A stretch of 64,000 nt of DNA from Pseudobutyrivibrio ruminis (GTDB taxonomy: Bacteria; Bacillota; Clostridia; Lachnospirales; Lachnospiraceae). The stretch is taken from the NCBI RefSeq assembly GCF_015057245.1, contig NZ_SVET01000007.1:106362-170361 (forward strand), in the 5' to 3' direction. The notes under the pieces were generated by a model. The model saw only the letters and a list, made by a program, of their open reading frames with translations, did not search any database and was not told where the DNA came from. The position numbers were made by a program, and so were the translations under genes. Of this stretch, positions 41,206 to 49,150 are shown piece by piece (positions within the stretch are counted from its first letter, which is position 1; each line of letters starts with the position of its first letter).

Positions 41206-42360
41206 ATGTATCCAGAAATTGATTTTTTATACTTGAATGAAGAAGACATGATAAAAGCTGGGGTACTGGATGGCGCTAGCTGTATAGAGACTATGAGGGA
41301 TACTTTATCCCTCTTTGGCAAAAAGGACTTCTTACTGGGAGGTCCCAAAGCCGATGAACATGGTCTACAGATGAACTTCCCTCAGAAATCAGATATAGAA
41401 GGATTCCCATTAGATGATGGACCTGATAGGAGATTTATGGCAATGCCTGCATACTTAGGTGGAAGATTCCATATAGCAGGACAGAAATATTATGGATCTA
41501 ATAGTCATAATACTAAGCACGGATTGCCTAGATCTATTCTCATGGTAACCCTGTCGGATGTGGAGACTGGAGCGCCTAAGGCGATTATGTCTGCTAATCT
41601 ATTATCGGCTATGAGAACAGGGGCTATGCCAGCCATGGCAGCCACATATCTAGCCAATAAGGATTCGAGGGTTCTTAGTCTGATAGGGCCTGGAGTTATT
41701 AATAAATGTGCACTGATATGTTACATGGAAGTGCTTCCAAATATTAGGGTGATTAAGCTAAGGGGTAGTTCGCCTAACTCTAAGACAGCCCTTGCCATGA
41801 AGGAGTTTATACATGAGAATTATCCTCAGGTGGAAGAGGTAATTATATGTAATTCCTTGGAGGAAGCTTGTAAGGATGCGGATGTGGTATCTGAGGCTAT
41901 GTCAGTTTCCAAGGAGCATATGGAAGAGTTTAAGTTAGAGTGGTTTAAGAAGGGGGCCACAGTGTTTAGTATGGGTTCCTTCTTATATCGTTCCTATGAT
42001 GACTTCTTAAATACCACTATGGTGGTAGATAACTATGGAATGTATGAGAAATATCTGAGTAACTTCAAAGCGAGAGGACCAGTGGATGAGTTGGGCAATA
42101 AGCGAGAATGGGTAATTATGGGAATCCATTTCGTTCATCTGGTTGATACCAATAAGGTAGATAGAAGCAAGGTTAAGAATATCTGTGACATAGTTAATGG
42201 AAGGGAAGAAGGTAGAACAAGCCATGATGAAATCGTCATGTGCTCTATAGGTGGTATGCCCATTGAAGATTTGTCATGGGGCTATGATTGTTATCAGAGA
42301 GCGCTTGAGAAAGGTATTGGTAAAAAGCTTAAGCTGTGGGATGAACCTTACATGAGTTAA
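41206..42360 (+). CDS. Ornithine cyclodeaminase/mu-crystallin family protein 1
   Basis: NAD(P)-binding protein of 384 residues from ATG 41206 (GGAGGGG upstream; ATG 41194 is spurious). It starts MYPEIDFLYLNEEDMIKAGV. The Rossmann-type segment is LSLIGPGVINKCALICYM near residue 160, and PRSILMVTLSDVETGAPKAIM with SAMRTGAMPAMA are typical of the family. It belongs to the long subgroup often labelled tyramine oxidase subunit B in databases. Members of the wider family deaminate ornithine to proline or reduce cyclic imines. It follows potD by 16 bases, so it ends the transporter transcript. A close paralogue lies next. Confidence 0.8.
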   Translation: MYPEIDFLYLNEEDMIKAGVLDGASCIETMRDTLSLFGKKDFLLGGPKADEHGLQMNFPQKSDIEGFPLDDGPDRRFMAMPAYLGGRFHIAGQKYYGSNSHNTKHGLPRSILMVTLSDVETGAPKAIMSANLLSAMRTGAMPAMAATYLANKDSRVLSLIGPGVINKCALICYMEVLPNIRVIKLRGSSPNSKTALAMKEFIHENYPQVEEVIICNSLEEACKDADVVSEAMSVSKEHMEEFKLEWFKKGATVFSMGSFLYRSYDDFLNTTMVVDNYGMYEKYLSNFKARGPVDELGNKREWVIMGIHFVHLVDTNKVDRSKVKNICDIVNGREEGRTSHDEIVMCSIGGMPIEDLSWGYDCYQRALEKGIGKKLKLWDEPYMS

Positions 42361-42479
42361 TTATCGTCTAGACAACGGTTGCTAAGTAACAAATATTAGT
42401 CATCAGCTATTTTTATGTCCCTACTTACTTGGTGGTAGGAATAAGCAAAAAGGAGTAGAAAAAAGGTACATAGTAGTAA

Positions 42480-42508
42480 TTGTTATATGGTACTATTCGG
42501 GTTAAATT
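42480..42508 (+). promoter_or_regulatory. Promoter of the amine-dehydrogenase operon
   Basis: -35 TTGTTA (42480-42485), 17-base spacer, -10 TAAATT (42503-42508), within the 228-base gap after the first cyclodeaminase-like gene. The left part of that gap (42361-42470) shows nothing I can name. Confidence 0.55.
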
Positions 42509-42520
42509 AAATACAAGAAA

Positions 42521-42566
42521 TAGGCAACGGAGCCAGCAGATTATATGCTGGCTTCGTTTTTTTATT
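42521..42566 (+). promoter_or_regulatory. Leader hairpin L8 with T-run
   Basis: acggagccagca (42527-42538) pairs with tgctggcttcgt, followed by TTTTTTT. It lies about 19 bases after the -10 and 25 bases before the ribosome site. Same architecture as L1-L6, but the core reads GGCAACGGAGCC rather than ACAAAGGCGT. Confidence 0.65.
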
Positions 42567-42588
42567 ATATGCGCAAGGAGGGAAAAAT

Positions 42589-43722
42589 ATGAGTTATCCA
42601 AAGATTGATTTCATCTTTTTAAGCGAAGATGAGATGATTAAAGCTGGAGTCAAAAATATGCCAGCCTGTATAGATACCATGGAGGATGTTATCAAATGCC
42701 TGAATGCAGGAGATTATGTAATGGGAGGTGAGAATCACAATTCTCACGGAAGCCAGGTGTCCTTCCCTAAGGAGTCACCTTTTCCTAATATGCCACTTGA
42801 TGAGGGAGATGATAGAAGATTTATGGCGATGCCAGCTTATATCGGAGGTCCATTTGATATGGCAGGAATGAAATGGTATGGCAGCAATTCAAATAATCGA
42901 GCTAAGGGACTTCCTAGATCCATCCTAACAGTAATGCTAAATGACAAAGACACCGGGGCACCATTAGCTCTAATGTCAGCCAATATACTGAGTGCCATGC
43001 GAACTGGTGCTATCCCAGGGGTAGGAGCCAGATATTTAGCAAAAAGTGATGCTCAAATATGTGGTATATGCGGACCAGGGGTAATGGGAAAGACTTCTCT
43101 AGAAGCAATTATTACAAGCTGCCCAAGCATTAAGGAAATTAAGGTGAAAGGTAGAGGACAGAAATCATTAGATAGCTTTATCGCATATGCGAAGGAGAAA
43201 TATCCACATATTAAGACTATAAGAGCTGTAGATACGGTAGAGGAGCTAGTAAGGGATACAGATGTAATAACTTTTGCTAATTCAGGAAACACAGATCCAT
43301 CTACTTATCCATATGTTAAGTATGAATGGATTAAGAAGGGGGCTCTTATCATAGGGCTGAGTTGTTTTGACATGGATGACAAGGAGATGGCTAAGTGCAA
43401 ACTGGTGGTGGATAACACTGCATTATATGAAGCCTGGGCAGAGGAATTTCCTTATCCATCCTTTGGAGCTAACAATATAATCGGATCTAAATTCACAGAT
43501 ATGATTCATGATGGAATCATTTCTAAGGATGAGATGATAGATCTGGGAGACATTATTAAAGGTACTAAAAGGGACAGAGATTATGAAGATCAAATCGTAA
43601 TTTTTTCCGTAGGAGGTATGCCTGTAGAAGATGTGGCATGGGGAAAGTATTGTTATGAAAATGCTATAAAACAGGGCTTAGGAACTCCTCTTAAGCTTTG
43701 GGACAAGCCTGACTTAGCCTAA
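42589..43722 (+). CDS. Ornithine cyclodeaminase/mu-crystallin family protein 2
   Basis: Paralogue of the gene just upstream, 377 residues, beginning MSYPKIDFIFLSEDEMIKAGV. It keeps GPGVMGKTSLEAI near residue 163, PRSILTVMLNDKDTGAPLALM and ILSAMRTGAIPGVGARYLA. Two differently diverged copies, one with the transporter and one with the dehydrogenase, suggest that they act on different imines or as two subunits. AAGGAGGG precedes the ATG. It opens the dehydrogenase operon behind leader L8. Confidence 0.8.
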   Translation: MSYPKIDFIFLSEDEMIKAGVKNMPACIDTMEDVIKCLNAGDYVMGGENHNSHGSQVSFPKESPFPNMPLDEGDDRRFMAMPAYIGGPFDMAGMKWYGSNSNNRAKGLPRSILTVMLNDKDTGAPLALMSANILSAMRTGAIPGVGARYLAKSDAQICGICGPGVMGKTSLEAIITSCPSIKEIKVKGRGQKSLDSFIAYAKEKYPHIKTIRAVDTVEELVRDTDVITFANSGNTDPSTYPYVKYEWIKKGALIIGLSCFDMDDKEMAKCKLVVDNTALYEAWAEEFPYPSFGANNIIGSKFTDMIHDGIISKDEMIDLGDIIKGTKRDRDYEDQIVIFSVGGMPVEDVAWGKYCYENAIKQGLGTPLKLWDKPDLA

Positions 43723-43750
43723 ATATACATATAGAAAGGAGTCACAGATT

Positions 43751-44080
43751 ATGGCAGAAGCGAGAATTAAAGAGCATCCAATACTTGGAGTACAGGAAAA
43801 GGGAGAAAGAGTTATATTCACTTTCGATGGTAAGGAAGTGGAAGGATTCGAGGGAGAACCTATAGCTGCAGCTCTTAAGGCTGCAGGACTCATGGTTCAC
43901 AGGTATACGAAAAAGGAGCACAAGCCTAGAGGAATCTTCTGTGCCATAGGCAGATGCACTGATTGTGTAATGGTAGTTGATGGAATACCTAATGTAAGGA
44001 CCTGTATCACTCCACTAAAACCAGGCATGGATGTGAGAACTCAGTACGGAGTGAGTGATAAGCCATTTGAGGAACAGTAG
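43751..44080 (+). CDS. Small [2Fe-2S] subunit of amine dehydrogenase (HcnA-like)
   Basis: Protein of 109 residues of the Fer2_4 type. The cluster ligands are in FCAIGRCTDC (about residues 58-67) and a later Cys in VRTCITPL near 79. Such subunits serve as electron relay in hydrogen-cyanide synthase, octopine/nopaline oxidase and dye-linked proline dehydrogenase complexes. It is followed by the flavoprotein subunits, 14 bases to the next ATG. GAAAGGAG upstream. Confidence 0.85.
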   Translation: MAEARIKEHPILGVQEKGERVIFTFDGKEVEGFEGEPIAAALKAAGLMVHRYTKKEHKPRGIFCAIGRCTDCVMVVDGIPNVRTCITPLKPGMDVRTQYGVSDKPFEEQ

Positions 44081-44094
44081 AAGGAGGCATAATT

Positions 44095-45672
44095 ATGAAA
44101 AGATACGATCTAATTATTGTAGGTGCAGGTCCTTCTGGACTGTCGGCTGCAATTGAAGCTGCTAAAAGAGGATTACATGTAGTTGTATTCGATGAGAATG
44201 AGAAACCGGGAGGACAGCTGTTTAAACAGATTCATAAGTTCTTTGGTTCCAAGGAACACAGAGCTAAGGTTAGAGGATTCGTAATTGGAAAACAACTGTT
44301 AGATGAAGCAGATGAAGTAGGCGTAGAAGTAGTACTAAATGCCACTGTAATTGGCCTATATCAAGATAAGGAAGTGGTTGTAAAAATAGATGATGAAATA
44401 CTTCATTACAAGGGAGATTCGATAATTATTGCAACTGGAGCTGCTGAGAATATGGTTACATTTCCAGGGTGGACTCTACCTGGTGTAATAGGTGCTGGAG
44501 CTGCTCAGACTATGATGAACTTACATGGCGTGAGACCTGGCCAGAGAGTACTGATGCTAGGTTCTGGAAATGTAGGACTGGTTGTATCATTTCAGCTTAT
44601 GCAGTGTGGATGCGAAGTGGTCGCACTGGTAGATGCAGCTCCTAGAGTGGGAGGATATGGTGTACATGCAGCCAAAGTGGCGCGTACAGGCGTTCCTTTT
44701 TACCTATCTCATACAATCGTTGAGGCAGAGGGGGAGACTGAGGTCACAGGAGTGACAATTGCCCAGGTGGATTCCTCATTCAAATTCATCCCTGGTACCG
44801 AGAAGCACTTCGATGTGGATACTATCTGCCTGGCTGTAGGACTCTCGCCTATGTCTCAGCTTCTCAAGATGGCAGGCTGCGAGATGGAGGACAATCCTAA
44901 GCGTGGAGGTCAGGTTCCTATCTGTGATGAATATGGCCGCACCTCAATCCCTGGCATATTTGTAGCTGGAGATGTGAGCGGTATAGAGGAAGCATCATCA
45001 GCTATGATTGAGGGTAGGATGGCTGGTGTGGTAGCATCAGAGTTTCTAGGCTACGTGAGATCAGAGGAGATGGATGCAGAGCTCAATGTGCTAGAGGATG
45101 CGCTAGAAGGTCTCAGACAGGGCATGTTTGCACCTAAGAATAGAGGAAAGGAAATAGAGAAGACAGAGGAAGGTATAGATATTTCTAAGAATCTATTACT
45201 TCACGGTTATGTGTCAGATGATGAAATCGAAAGATATCCTGGTGTGACTCACAGAGTGGGAGTACATCCAGTGATGGAATGCACCCAGAATATCCCATGT
45301 AACCCATGTCAGGATGCATGCAAGAAGGGATGCATTTCCATCGGTTCTAATATTACTTCACTGCCTATCGTAGTGGATGGAAGTGAGTGTATCAATTGTG
45401 GCATGTGCGTGGCCAGCTGTTCGGGACAGGCTATCTTCTTAGTAGATGAGGATTGTGGCGATGGTACTGCTACAGTCACCCTTCCATATGAATTCCTGCC
45501 ACTTCCAGAGGTAGGAGCTAAGGGTAAGGGCTTAGGAAGAAACGGCCAGGAAGTATGTGATGCTCAGGTGGTTAGTGTTAAAAGCAATAAGGCATTTGAT
45601 AAGACCAATCTACTAACCATACGTGTTCCTAAGGAATATGCAATGAAGGCTAGATTTTTCAAGGCAGTGTAA
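44095..45672 (+). CDS. FAD/NAD(P)-binding alpha subunit with ferredoxin domain (HcnB/OoxA-like)
   Basis: Flavoprotein of 525 residues. FAD-binding motif IIVGAGPSGLSAAIEAAKRG at the N-terminus, a second dinucleotide motif VLMLGSGNVGLVV near residue 155, and GIFVAGDVSGIEEASSA near residue 285 typical of pyridine-nucleotide disulphide-reductase-like folds. The C-terminal third carries two ferredoxin-type cysteine groups: CTQNIPCNPCQDACKKGC near residue 397-414 and CINCGMCVASC near 434-444, enough for one or two [4Fe-4S] clusters. The aerobic homologues I know lack this ferredoxin part, so electrons probably leave to ferredoxin or a similar anaerobic carrier (inference). Confidence 0.85.
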   Translation: MKRYDLIIVGAGPSGLSAAIEAAKRGLHVVVFDENEKPGGQLFKQIHKFFGSKEHRAKVRGFVIGKQLLDEADEVGVEVVLNATVIGLYQDKEVVVKIDDEILHYKGDSIIIATGAAENMVTFPGWTLPGVIGAGAAQTMMNLHGVRPGQRVLMLGSGNVGLVVSFQLMQCGCEVVALVDAAPRVGGYGVHAAKVARTGVPFYLSHTIVEAEGETEVTGVTIAQVDSSFKFIPGTEKHFDVDTICLAVGLSPMSQLLKMAGCEMEDNPKRGGQVPICDEYGRTSIPGIFVAGDVSGIEEASSAMIEGRMAGVVASEFLGYVRSEEMDAELNVLEDALEGLRQGMFAPKNRGKEIEKTEEGIDISKNLLLHGYVSDDEIERYPGVTHRVGVHPVMECTQNIPCNPCQDACKKGCISIGSNITSLPIVVDGSECINCGMCVASCSGQAIFLVDEDCGDGTATVTLPYEFLPLPEVGAKGKGLGRNGQEVCDAQVVSVKSNKAFDKTNLLTIRVPKEYAMKARFFKAV

Positions 45673-45685
45673 AGGGGGAGGAATC

Positions 45686-46024
45686 ATGAATAGTATTAAT
45701 GATAGAAGTAGAGATATAGGTGAATTCGTACCTATGCCAGATGATGATATGTTGATTTGCAGATGTGAGGAGATTACTAAGGGAGAAATCAGAAAGGCAG
45801 TCCATGAGGGGATGTGGACTCTGACTGAGATTAGGAGATATCTAAGGACTGGTATGGGACTATGTCAGGGACAGACCTGCTCAAAGCTGGTAAAGGGAAT
45901 TGTTGCAAGAGAGCTGGGTATATCTCCTGCAGAGTTGGAACCAGCAACTAGTAGAGTTCCTATGCGACCTATTGAGATGAAGGTATTCGCCCACGAGGCA
46001 GATGAGTTAAAGGAGGCGAATTAA
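45686..46024 (+). CDS. BFD-like [2Fe-2S] protein
   Basis: Protein of 112 residues with a bacterioferritin-associated-ferredoxin-like domain: ICRCEEITKGEIRKAV near residue 22 supplies CxC and GLCQGQTCSKLVKGIV near residue 62 supplies CxxxxC. In hydrogen-cyanide synthase and opine oxidases the same domain is fused to the end of the B/A subunit; here it is a separate gene. It lies 13 bases after the alpha-subunit gene and 1 base before the next. Confidence 0.85.
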   Translation: MNSINDRSRDIGEFVPMPDDDMLICRCEEITKGEIRKAVHEGMWTLTEIRRYLRTGMGLCQGQTCSKLVKGIVARELGISPAELEPATSRVPMRPIEMKVFAHEADELKEAN

Positions 46025-46025
46025 T

Positions 46026-47156
46026 ATGAAGAACACAGCAGAGGTTATTATTATCGGTGGAGGAATTATCGGATGCGCAGCTGCATACTATCTGGCCAAG
46101 AGAGGTGTCACAGATGTAATCGTGCTGGAGGGAAGCGACCATATTGGAAATGGTGGTTCCAGCAGAAATGGTGGCGGTGTAAGACAGTCAGGTCGCGATG
46201 TGAGAGAGCTACCTCTTGTAATGTATGGAATTAAGAATCTGTGGCCTACCCTATCAGAGGAGCTTGAGGTGGATTGTGAATACCATCAGGATGGCAATCT
46301 TAGGCTGGGCAAGACTGAGAAGCATAGAGAGATTCTTACCAGGCTTGCAAATAATGCGAAGGGTGTAGGTCTGGATGTACGTATGATAGACGGGGATGAG
46401 GTAAGGCGCATCAACCCTTACTTATCCGAGGAGGTAATATGTGCCAGCTGGTGTCCGACAGATGGACATGCCAACCCTCTTACAACCACATTAGGTTACT
46501 ATAAGATGGCCAGAAGGATGGGAGTGAGATTCATCAGTGGAGAGCCAGTTAAGGAACTGAGACTCATCAGAGGTAAGATACGTCAGGTGTTTACTCCTAA
46601 CAGCATATACGAGGGTGAGAGTGTTCTGGTGGCTGCAGGTCTCGATTCAAGAGATATACTTACTTCGGTAGGAATCGATATTCCAATGACTAATTCATTA
46701 TTAGAGTGCCTTGTAACTGAAGCTCAGCCTCACATGTTCGATCAGATGCTAGGCACAGCCGAGGCTGATTTCTACGGTCATCAGACCAAGCATGGTTCAT
46801 TTGTATTCGGTGGCTCCTCTGGTCTTGAGAGATATAATAAGGATAATGGTATGGTATCTAATAGTTCTAAGACAGCTCCATGTATCTGCAGAGGTATTAT
46901 GAAGTACTTCCCAGATCTTGCTAATGCTAAGATTGTAAGGACCTGGGCTGGCTGGATGGATGCATCAGCCGATGGTGTACCTGCCTTAGGCAAGGTGGAC
47001 GAGATTAATGGGCTCTATGTGGCTTGTGCTTTCAATGGTCATGGATTCGGAATTGCCCCGGCTGTAGGCGAACAGTTGGCTAAGCTGATTACTACAGATA
47101 CAACTGATATAGATCTGTACGACCTGAGATACGATAGATATAAGGCTAAAATATAG
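46026..47156 (+). CDS. DadA-like FAD-dependent amine/amino-acid dehydrogenase beta subunit
   Basis: Catalytic flavoprotein of 376 residues in the DAO/glycine-oxidase family. FAD motif IIIGGGIIGCAAAYYLAKRG, then SSRNGGGVRQSGRD near residue 41-54, and the C-terminal GLYVACAFNGHGFGIAPAVG near residue 335-355. It probably oxidises a secondary amine or amino acid to an imine that hydrolyses, passing electrons to the FeS subunits encoded just upstream. Closest roles known: HcnC, OoxB/NoxB and proline-dehydrogenase beta. Substrate unknown. AAAGGAGG upstream. Confidence 0.86.
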   Translation: MKNTAEVIIIGGGIIGCAAAYYLAKRGVTDVIVLEGSDHIGNGGSSRNGGGVRQSGRDVRELPLVMYGIKNLWPTLSEELEVDCEYHQDGNLRLGKTEKHREILTRLANNAKGVGLDVRMIDGDEVRRINPYLSEEVICASWCPTDGHANPLTTTLGYYKMARRMGVRFISGEPVKELRLIRGKIRQVFTPNSIYEGESVLVAAGLDSRDILTSVGIDIPMTNSLLECLVTEAQPHMFDQMLGTAEADFYGHQTKHGSFVFGGSSGLERYNKDNGMVSNSSKTAPCICRGIMKYFPDLANAKIVRTWAGWMDASADGVPALGKVDEINGLYVACAFNGHGFGIAPAVGEQLAKLITTDTTDIDLYDLRYDRYKAKI

Positions 47157-47165
47157 AGGTATGTT

Positions 47166-48326
47166 ATGAATAACTTTGATTTTAAAATTCCTACGGATAT
47201 ACGATTTGGAAAGGGCAAGATTGATTGCCTGCAGGAAGAACTTAGCAAGTATGGTAAAAGAGTACTATTAACCTACGGCGGTGGAAGCATTAAGAAGAAT
47301 GGAATATATGATGAGGTGTTAAAACAGCTAGCTGACTTCGAAGTCTATGAGTTAGGCGGAATCACTCCTAATCCTAAGCTGTCTATTGTTGAAAAAGGTA
47401 CGACTATATGTAAGGAGAATCATATAGACGTAATACTTGCAGTGGGAGGTGGCAGTACTATAGATGCATCTAAACATATTGCAGCAGCTGCTTGTTATGA
47501 AGGCAATCCATGGGATTTAGTTCTTGATAGGTCTCTAGTGAAATCGGCGTTGCCAATAGCTGTAGTGCTTACTATATGTGCTACGGGTTCTGAAATGAAC
47601 TCAGGTGCAGTTATCACAAATGAAAATACTTGCGAGAAGTTGGAAATCAACACACCACTTTTATATCCTAAGCTTTCTGTATGTGACCCAACCTATCTAT
47701 ACACTCTTCCTAAAAAGCAGACTGCGGCAGGGGTGATTGATATTATGTCTCACGTTATGGAGCAGTATTTTCAGCCTAACGATGAAGCATATATTACAGA
47801 TGCTCTTAGTGAAGCAGTAATGAAGACCGTGATTAGATATGGAAGAAAGGCTATTGACGAACCAGAGAATTATGAGGCAAGATCAAATCTTATGTGGGCA
47901 AGCACAATTGGTCTAAATCATTTACTCACAGTGGGAAAAGGTGGTGCTTGGTCTGTACATCCAATAGAGCATGTACTAAGCGGGTTTTATGATGTTACTC
48001 ACGGAATTGGACTTGCAATTCTAACACCTGCATGGATGGAATATGTTTTAAATGACGCCACAAAACATCGATTTGCAAGATTTGCAAGGACAATTTTTAA
48101 TGTGAAAAAATTAGATGATACGCTTGCTGCAAAAGAGGGAATTGAGTGTTTGAAAGAATATTTTAAAAGTATAGGAATGCCTTTAACTTTAACAGAAATT
48201 GGAATTGATAATAGCAAATTCCAGGTTATGGCATCTGAAGCAGTTAGAACTAGCAATATTTCAAAAAACTCATATGTTAAGTTGGAGGAGGAAGATATAA
48301 TAGCAATTTTAAATAAATGTGCATAA
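47166..48326 (+). CDS. Iron-containing alcohol dehydrogenase (BdhA/YqhD-like)
   Basis: Group III alcohol dehydrogenase of 386 residues. NAD(P)-binding GGGSTIDASKHIAAA near residue 98, metal ligands in IDIMSHVMEQYF near residue 195 and HPIEHVLSGFYDVTHG near residue 263-278. It begins FKIPTDIRFGKGKI like butanol dehydrogenases. As the last gene of the amine-oxidation operon it may reduce the aldehyde released from the substrate and recycle NAD(P)H. GAGG lies 6 bases upstream. Confidence 0.92.
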   Translation: MNNFDFKIPTDIRFGKGKIDCLQEELSKYGKRVLLTYGGGSIKKNGIYDEVLKQLADFEVYELGGITPNPKLSIVEKGTTICKENHIDVILAVGGGSTIDASKHIAAAACYEGNPWDLVLDRSLVKSALPIAVVLTICATGSEMNSGAVITNENTCEKLEINTPLLYPKLSVCDPTYLYTLPKKQTAAGVIDIMSHVMEQYFQPNDEAYITDALSEAVMKTVIRYGRKAIDEPENYEARSNLMWASTIGLNHLLTVGKGGAWSVHPIEHVLSGFYDVTHGIGLAILTPAWMEYVLNDATKHRFARFARTIFNVKKLDDTLAAKEGIECLKEYFKSIGMPLTLTEIGIDNSKFQVMASEAVRTSNISKNSYVKLEEEDIIAILNKCA

Positions 48327-48402
48327 GCTAGCGAAGATAAACTGGGCAGAGTGCAAAAACTATGATATTATTTCAATAGATAAATAAAAGGAGTTGTGCA
48401 AA

Positions 48403-48663
48403 ATGCCAGTTATATCTAGATTTTTTGGAATTGATATTTTGATGTATTATGATGATCATAATCCTCCGCATTTTCACGCAAAATATGGAGATTATAAGGC
48501 ATTAATAGATATTAATAAAGCTAGAGTGTTAGAGGGAAATCTTCCATCTACACAAATGAAATTAGTATTAGCTTGGGCTATCATCCATAAAGAAGAATTG
48601 CTTGAAGATTGGAAGTTAGCGCAGCTAATGGAAACATTAACAAAGATTGAACCACTGAGGTAA
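48403..48663 (+). CDS. DUF4160 protein
   Basis: Small protein of 86 residues from ATG 48403 (AAAGGAG upstream; TTG 48394 possible). It has the typical DUF4160 pattern: MPVISRFFGIDILMYYDDHNPPHFHAKYGDYKA and the helix LALAWAIIHKEELLEDW-like stretch. The histidine-rich NPPHFHA core is the most conserved part. Function is not established; it is nearly always encoded next to DUF2442, as here, and the pair has been regarded as toxin-antitoxin-like. Confidence 0.85.
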   Translation: MPVISRFFGIDILMYYDDHNPPHFHAKYGDYKALIDINKARVLEGNLPSTQMKLVLAWAIIHKEELLEDWKLAQLMETLTKIEPLR

Positions 48664-48667
48664 GAGC

Positions 48668-48937
48668 ATGATTGAAATTGTTCAGGTTGTACCACAAATA
48701 AATTATAAAGTTTGGGTCTATTTTGCTGATGGGAAAATAACCGAATATGATATGAATCCTAATTTAGACAAGGGTATTTTTAAACAGTTAAAAGATATTG
48801 ATATTTTTATTAATAGGTGTTGCATAATGAATGATACTCTGGCTTGGAATGTAGGTGAAAATGGTGAAGAAGATTGTATAGACATTGACCCAGAGACACT
48901 TTATTCATGCCCCGAGGTAATCGACGCATGTGCATAG
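48668..48937 (+). CDS. DUF2442 protein
   Basis: Small protein of 89 residues, beginning MIEIVQVVPQINYKVWVYFADGK, with the strand pattern and LKDIDIFINRCCIMNDTLAWN typical of DUF2442. It starts 4 bases after the DUF4160 stop, so the two are translated together. Related domains occur in NE0471-type proteins. Antitoxin or regulatory role is a guess from the pairing. Confidence 0.82.
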   Translation: MIEIVQVVPQINYKVWVYFADGKITEYDMNPNLDKGIFKQLKDIDIFINRCCIMNDTLAWNVGENGEEDCIDIDPETLYSCPEVIDACA

Positions 48938-48978
48938 GAAAAATGCACTTTGAGTGTTTGTTGTTGTTTTGGAAGTAA

Positions 48979-49056
48979 TTGTATTATTTCTAAATTAGAT
49001 GTATAGTTTTGTTCAAAGATGAAGGCGTCTGCTGTAATATAGCAGGCGTTTTTTTC
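48979..49056 (+). promoter_or_regulatory. Promoter and nitrogen-type leader hairpin L3
   Basis: TTGTAT (48979-48984), 17-base spacer, TATAGT (49002-49007). Thirteen bases later GATGAAGGCGTCTGCT, a one-base variant of the shared motif, begins a stem: gcgtctgct (49025) pairs with agcaggcgt (49041-49049), followed by TTTTTT. It precedes the asparaginase and serine dehydratase genes by about 95 bases. Confidence 0.78.
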
Positions 49057-49150
49057 TAAGTATATTAATGGAAATGAGCATCTTAGTTAAATCTAGACTA
49101 AGCTTTTTAAAAGGTGTATTCTATATTCCTAAGAAAAAGGAGAGAAAGCA

